Shown here: positions 7,024 through 9,480 of the stretch, piece by piece
Position numbering within the stretch: the first letter of the stretch is position 1
Layout of the letters: the number at the start of each line of letters is the position of its first letter
NCBI GenBank assembly: GCA_035255485.1
Contig: DATEZO010000045.1
Location: 1 to 9,480 of the forward strand
Length of the DNA stretch: 9,480 bases
Direction: 5' to 3'
From: DATEZO01 sp035255485
Lineage (GTDB): Bacteria; Pseudomonadota; Gammaproteobacteria; Burkholderiales; Burkholderiaceae_D
Notes under the pieces: generated by a model
Database searches by the model: none
What the model saw: the letters and a program-made list of their open reading frames with translations, nothing else
Told to the model about the DNA's origin: nothing
Program-made: the position numbers and the translations under genes

Positions 7024-7053
7024 GGCGCGATTAAATCAGGATTCAATCGCGCC
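7024..7053 (+). promoter_or_regulatory. Long hairpin just upstream of the ligase ribosome-binding site
   Basis: Perfect 9-bp arms GGCGCGATT (7024-7032) and AATCGCGCC (7045-7053), with a 12-base loop that can add about three inner pairs (AAT/ATT) beyond one A-C mismatch. It ends 27 bases before AGGAG (7081-7085), so it leaves the ribosome site free. No T-run follows, so it is not a terminator. It may stabilise or regulate the leader, or may be the last unit of the repeat cluster. Confidence 0.65.
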
Positions 7054-7090
7054 GAATCAATCAATCGTGTTCTTACCTCCAGGAGCTCAG

Positions 7091-8743
7091 ATGTCTGCAT
7101 ATCCCAGAAGTCCATTGATGGGTCAGATGATGACTCAGCCGTTGCTTATCTCCAGCATCATCCAGCACGCGGACCGCTATTTCGGTGCCAATGAAATTGT
7201 CTCGCGGCGGGTGGAAGGCGACCTCCACCGTTATACCTATCGCGACTGCCACAGACGCGCACGGCAGCTTGCCAATGCGCTGACAGGCCTGGGTGTGAAC
7301 ATGGGCGACCGGGTTGCAACGCTCGCATGGAACGGCTATCGCCACATGGAGGCGTACTATGCGATATCCGGCTCGGGCGCCGTGCTGCATACCATCAATC
7401 CACGGCTGTTTCCCGACCAGGTCGCCTACATCGCCAATCATGCGGAAGACCAGTATCTGCTGTTCGACTTGACCTTCCTGCCGCTGGTCGAAGCGTTTGC
7501 GCCGCACTGCACGACGATCAAGGGATTCGTAATGATGTGCGACCGCGACCGCATGCCGAAAGAGAGCAGGATTGCGAATCTGCTGTGCTACGAAGACCTG
7601 ATCGATGCCAACTCGGATGACTACGCGTGGCCGGTGTTTGATGAAAATTCAGCCTCCAGCCTGTGCTACACCTCCGGCACCACCGGCCATCCGAAAGGAG
7701 CGCTGTATTCGCACCGCTCGACACTGCTGCATTCCTATGCCTCCACCATGCCGGATGCGCTCAACGTGTCGGCGCGCGATACGGTACTGCCGGTGGTGCC
7801 GATGTTCCATGTGAATGCATGGGGGTTGCCGTATTCGGTGCCGCTGTCCGGTGCCAAGATGGTGTTCCCGGGTCCCGCGCTCGACGGCAAATCGGTGTAT
7901 GAACTGTTCGAGCAGGAACAGGTCACTTTTTCCGCCGGCGTGCCGACTGTGTGGCTCGGCCTCCTGAATTATGTCGGGCAGAACGACCTGAAGTTTTCCA
8001 CCTTCAAGCGCACTGTCATCGGAGGGTCCGCTTGCCCGCCCGCGATGATGAAAGCCTTCCGTCATCAATACGGCGTCGAAGTGGTCCACGCTTGGGGCAT
8101 GACCGAGATGTCGCCGCTGGGTACCGCCTGCACCCTGCAAGTCAGCCATCTTGGTTTGCCGGAAGAGCAGCAGCAGGCGAAGCTGGAAAAACAGGGCCAT
8201 GTGATCTTCGGCGTCGACATGAAGATTGTCGATGACGCCGGCAATGACTTGCCGTGGGATGGCAAAACCTATGGCAATCTGCTGGTAAAAGGGCCGTGGA
8301 TCATCAGCGGCTACTTCAAGGGCGAGGGCGGTGATGTGCTGCAGAACGGCTGGTTCCCGACCGGCGATGTCGCTACCATCGACCAGGATGGTTACATGCA
8401 GATCACCGATCGCAGCAAGGATGTCATCAAATCCGGCGGCGAATGGATCGGCAGCATCGATCTGGAAAATATCGCGATGGGGCATCCTGCGGTGCAGCAG
8501 GCGGCCTGTATCGGAATCAGGCATCCGAAGTGGGATGAGCGGCCGCTGCTGGTCGTGGTGAAGCGGCCGGGCGCGGACGTGAGCAAGGAAGAACTGCTCC
8601 GGTTCTTCGAGGGCAAGGTGGTCGCCTGGTGGATGCCGGATGATGTGGCGTTTGTCGATGCGCTGCCACATGGCGCGACCGGAAAAGTATTGAAGAACAA
8701 GATCCGGGAGCAATTCAGGGATTACAAATTGCCTACTGCATGA
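7091..8743 (+). CDS. AMP-forming acyl-CoA ligase (AlkK/DmdB-like medium- or long-chain fatty acid-CoA ligase)
   Basis: A 550-residue enzyme of the ANL superfamily that activates a carboxylic acid with ATP to an acyl-adenylate and then an acyl-CoA. The motifs are the phosphate loop YTSGTTGHPKG (193-203), HAWGMTE (333-339), GWFPTGD with the ribose-binding Asp426 (420-426), the hinge DRSKDVIKSGGEWI (440-453) and the catalytic Lys532 in GATGKVLKNKIRE. HPKWDERPLLVVV and WWMPDDV resemble fatty acyl-CoA and methylmercaptopropionyl-CoA ligases (AlkK, DmdB) more than acetyl-CoA synthetase. The exact substrate cannot be read. The start at 7091 is chosen because AGGAG (7081-7085) lies 5 bases upstream and the N-terminus (MSAYPRSPLMGQMM) fits the family. 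The 105-codon open extension back to 6776 does not. The binding-protein gene follows 68 bases later with no terminator. Confidence 0.93.
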   Translation: MSAYPRSPLMGQMMTQPLLISSIIQHADRYFGANEIVSRRVEGDLHRYTYRDCHRRARQLANALTGLGVNMGDRVATLAWNGYRHMEAYYAISGSGAVLHTINPRLFPDQVAYIANHAEDQYLLFDLTFLPLVEAFAPHCTTIKGFVMMCDRDRMPKESRIANLLCYEDLIDANSDDYAWPVFDENSASSLCYTSGTTGHPKGALYSHRSTLLHSYASTMPDALNVSARDTVLPVVPMFHVNAWGLPYSVPLSGAKMVFPGPALDGKSVYELFEQEQVTFSAGVPTVWLGLLNYVGQNDLKFSTFKRTVIGGSACPPAMMKAFRHQYGVEVVHAWGMTEMSPLGTACTLQVSHLGLPEEQQQAKLEKQGHVIFGVDMKIVDDAGNDLPWDGKTYGNLLVKGPWIISGYFKGEGGDVLQNGWFPTGDVATIDQDGYMQITDRSKDVIKSGGEWIGSIDLENIAMGHPAVQQAACIGIRHPKWDERPLLVVVKRPGADVSKEELLRFFEGKVVAWWMPDDVAFVDALPHGATGKVLKNKIREQFRDYKLPTA

Positions 8744-8811
8744 AAGGCAGGAAGGCAGGAACCGCGGACCAGGCTTGTTTTAATTCAACCATCATAAAAA
8801 GGAAGAGACAA

Positions 8812-9480
8812 ATGTTCCATCAAATCCGCCCGCTTGTTATCGCACTTTCCGTTGCTGCCGTATTTGCCGCGCCGACTGCCCAGGCCGAAACCATCAAGAT
8901 TGCGATGATCGAGACGATGTCAGGCTCGTTTGCGCCAATCGGGCAAAACCAGTTGCACACGTTTCAGATGTTTACCGAGATGGCCAACCAGCAGAGATGG
9001 GCCGGCTCCGGAAATACGCTTGAAGTTGCCGCGTTTGATGGAAAAGGCAGCCCGCAGGAATCGCTGACCCAGCTGAAGACAGTCATCGACCAGGGTTATC
9101 GCTATATTGCGCAGGGCAACGGATCGGGTGTGGCGCTTGCGCTGATCGATGCGGTCAACAAGCACAATGAACGTAATCCGGGCAAGGAAATCGTGTTCCT
9201 GAATTATTCGGCGATCGATCCCGACCTGACCAATAGCAAATGCAGCTTCTGGCACTTCCGTTTCGACGCCAACTCCGACATGAAGATGGAGGCGCTGACT
9301 TCCTACATGGCGAAGGACCAGAGCATCAAGAAGGTGTATATCATCGGGCAGAACTATGCGCACGGACATCAGGTTACGCGGGCGGCAAAGGAATACCTGA
9401 AACGCAAGCGCCCCGATGTCCAGATTGTCGGTGACGATTTGCATCCGATTGCAACCGTGAAGGATTTTTCACCGTATGTC
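8812..9480 (+). CDS. Branched-chain-amino-acid-type (HAAT) ABC transporter substrate-binding protein, 5' part
   Basis: The first 223 residues of a periplasmic binding protein; the frame runs open off the right edge. It starts at ATG 8812, with AAGGA (8799-8803) 8 bases upstream. A Sec signal peptide covers residues 1-25 (hydrophobic core LVIALSVAAVFAA, cleavage after AQA before ETIKIA). The mature part shows the type I binding-protein fold of the LivJ/Peripla_BP_6 kind: IKIAMIETMSGSFAPIGQNQ, a first-lobe AAFDGKGSPQESLTQLKTVIDQG, and KKVYIIGQNYAHGHQVTRAAKEYL in the second lobe. Such proteins feed LivHMGF-like permeases. Many bind non-amino-acid ligands such as aromatic or aliphatic acids. Placement directly after an acyl-CoA ligase suggests a carboxylic acid ligand, which is inference. 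The permease genes would be expected just outside the window. Confidence 0.93.
   Translation, partial: MFHQIRPLVIALSVAAVFAAPTAQAETIKIAMIETMSGSFAPIGQNQLHTFQMFTEMANQQRWAGSGNTLEVAAFDGKGSPQESLTQLKTVIDQGYRYIAQGNGSGVALALIDAVNKHNERNPGKEIVFLNYSAIDPDLTNSKCSFWHFRFDANSDMKMEALTSYMAKDQSIKKVYIIGQNYAHGHQVTRAAKEYLKRKRPDVQIVGDDLHPIATVKDFSPYV

Larger units (their letters stand above)
6500..7090. other. Divergent intergenic region between selO and the acyl-CoA ligase
   Basis: About 590 bases with no supportable gene. The selO-proximal and middle part (6600-6760) is AT-rich and carries candidate promoters. From 6833 it holds a candidate ligase promoter under a long inverted repeat. From 6874 to 7053 it holds a series of inverted repeats. 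The ligase frame stays open back to a TTG at 6776. The peptide it would add is low in similarity to any ligase N-terminus and reads through the repeat DNA, so I treat it as non-coding. The pieces are listed separately. Confidence 0.8.

Noticed and set aside
7024..7053. Possible intrinsic terminator or attenuator before the ligase
   Set aside because: The stem is strong but is followed by mixed sequence without a T-run, and there is no alternative antiterminator pairing I could support by eye.
6776..7090. A 105-codon in-frame extension of the acyl-CoA ligase starting at TTG 6776
   Set aside because: It runs through a promoter-like region and inverted repeats, has a basic low-complexity composition unlike any ligase N-terminus, and lacks a convincing ribosome site. 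The ATG at 7091 has AGGAG and a family-like start.
7649..8713. 354-codon open frame antisense to the acyl-CoA ligase
   Set aside because: Its length comes from codon bias of the sense gene. The peptide is rich in His, Arg and Gln with no domain, and the sense strand has all ANL motifs.
8744..8759. Tandem direct repeat AAGGCAGG x2 after the ligase stop
   Set aside because: Only two 8-base copies with no further structure. It is too short to claim a function, and no terminator is formed.

Overview
The window looks like chromosomal DNA of a betaproteobacterium in the order Burkholderiales, most likely Oxalobacteraceae (Herbaspirillum, Herminiimonas or Collimonas-like). This rests on the protein styles and on the order selO-msrB-yciB-bolA-parvulin beside purL. 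No search was run, so the placement is inference. The sequence is moderately GC-rich, with G/C preferred at third codon positions. There are no insertion sequences, tRNA or rRNA genes, or CRISPR arrays.

Layout: (1) 1-2781, plus strand: the last 926 residues of purL, open at the left edge. (2) 2808-2840: a strong bidirectional terminator separating purL from the convergent minus-strand operon. (3) 6499-2854, minus strand: a five-gene operon read selO > msrB > yciB > bolA > periplasmic parvulin. The first four genes are joined by three successive 4-base ATGA stop/start overlaps. The parvulin follows bolA after a 46-base gap. (4) 6500-7090: a divergent intergenic region of about 590 bases, the least ordinary part of the window. 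It holds a candidate selO promoter, a 26-bp near-perfect inverted repeat lying on a candidate plus-strand promoter, and a run of five hairpin or palindrome sequences upstream of the next gene. (5) 7091-8743, plus strand: an AMP-forming acyl-CoA ligase of the AlkK/DmdB type. (6) 8812-9480, plus strand: the first 223 residues of a branched-chain-amino-acid-type ABC transporter binding protein, open at the right edge.

How the genes work together: the minus-strand operon joins protein redox repair and control (MsrB, and the pseudokinase AMPylator SelO) with envelope and Fe-S or monothiol-glutaredoxin-linked functions (YciB, BolA, periplasmic parvulin). The plus-strand ligase and binding protein look like the start of an uptake-and-activation unit for a carboxylic acid. 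It is plausibly controlled by a repressor binding the 26-bp inverted repeat, but ligand and regulator are unknown.

No clearly new multi-gene system is visible. The best candidates for something undescribed are the operator-like repeat and the hairpin-rich leader in front of the ligase.
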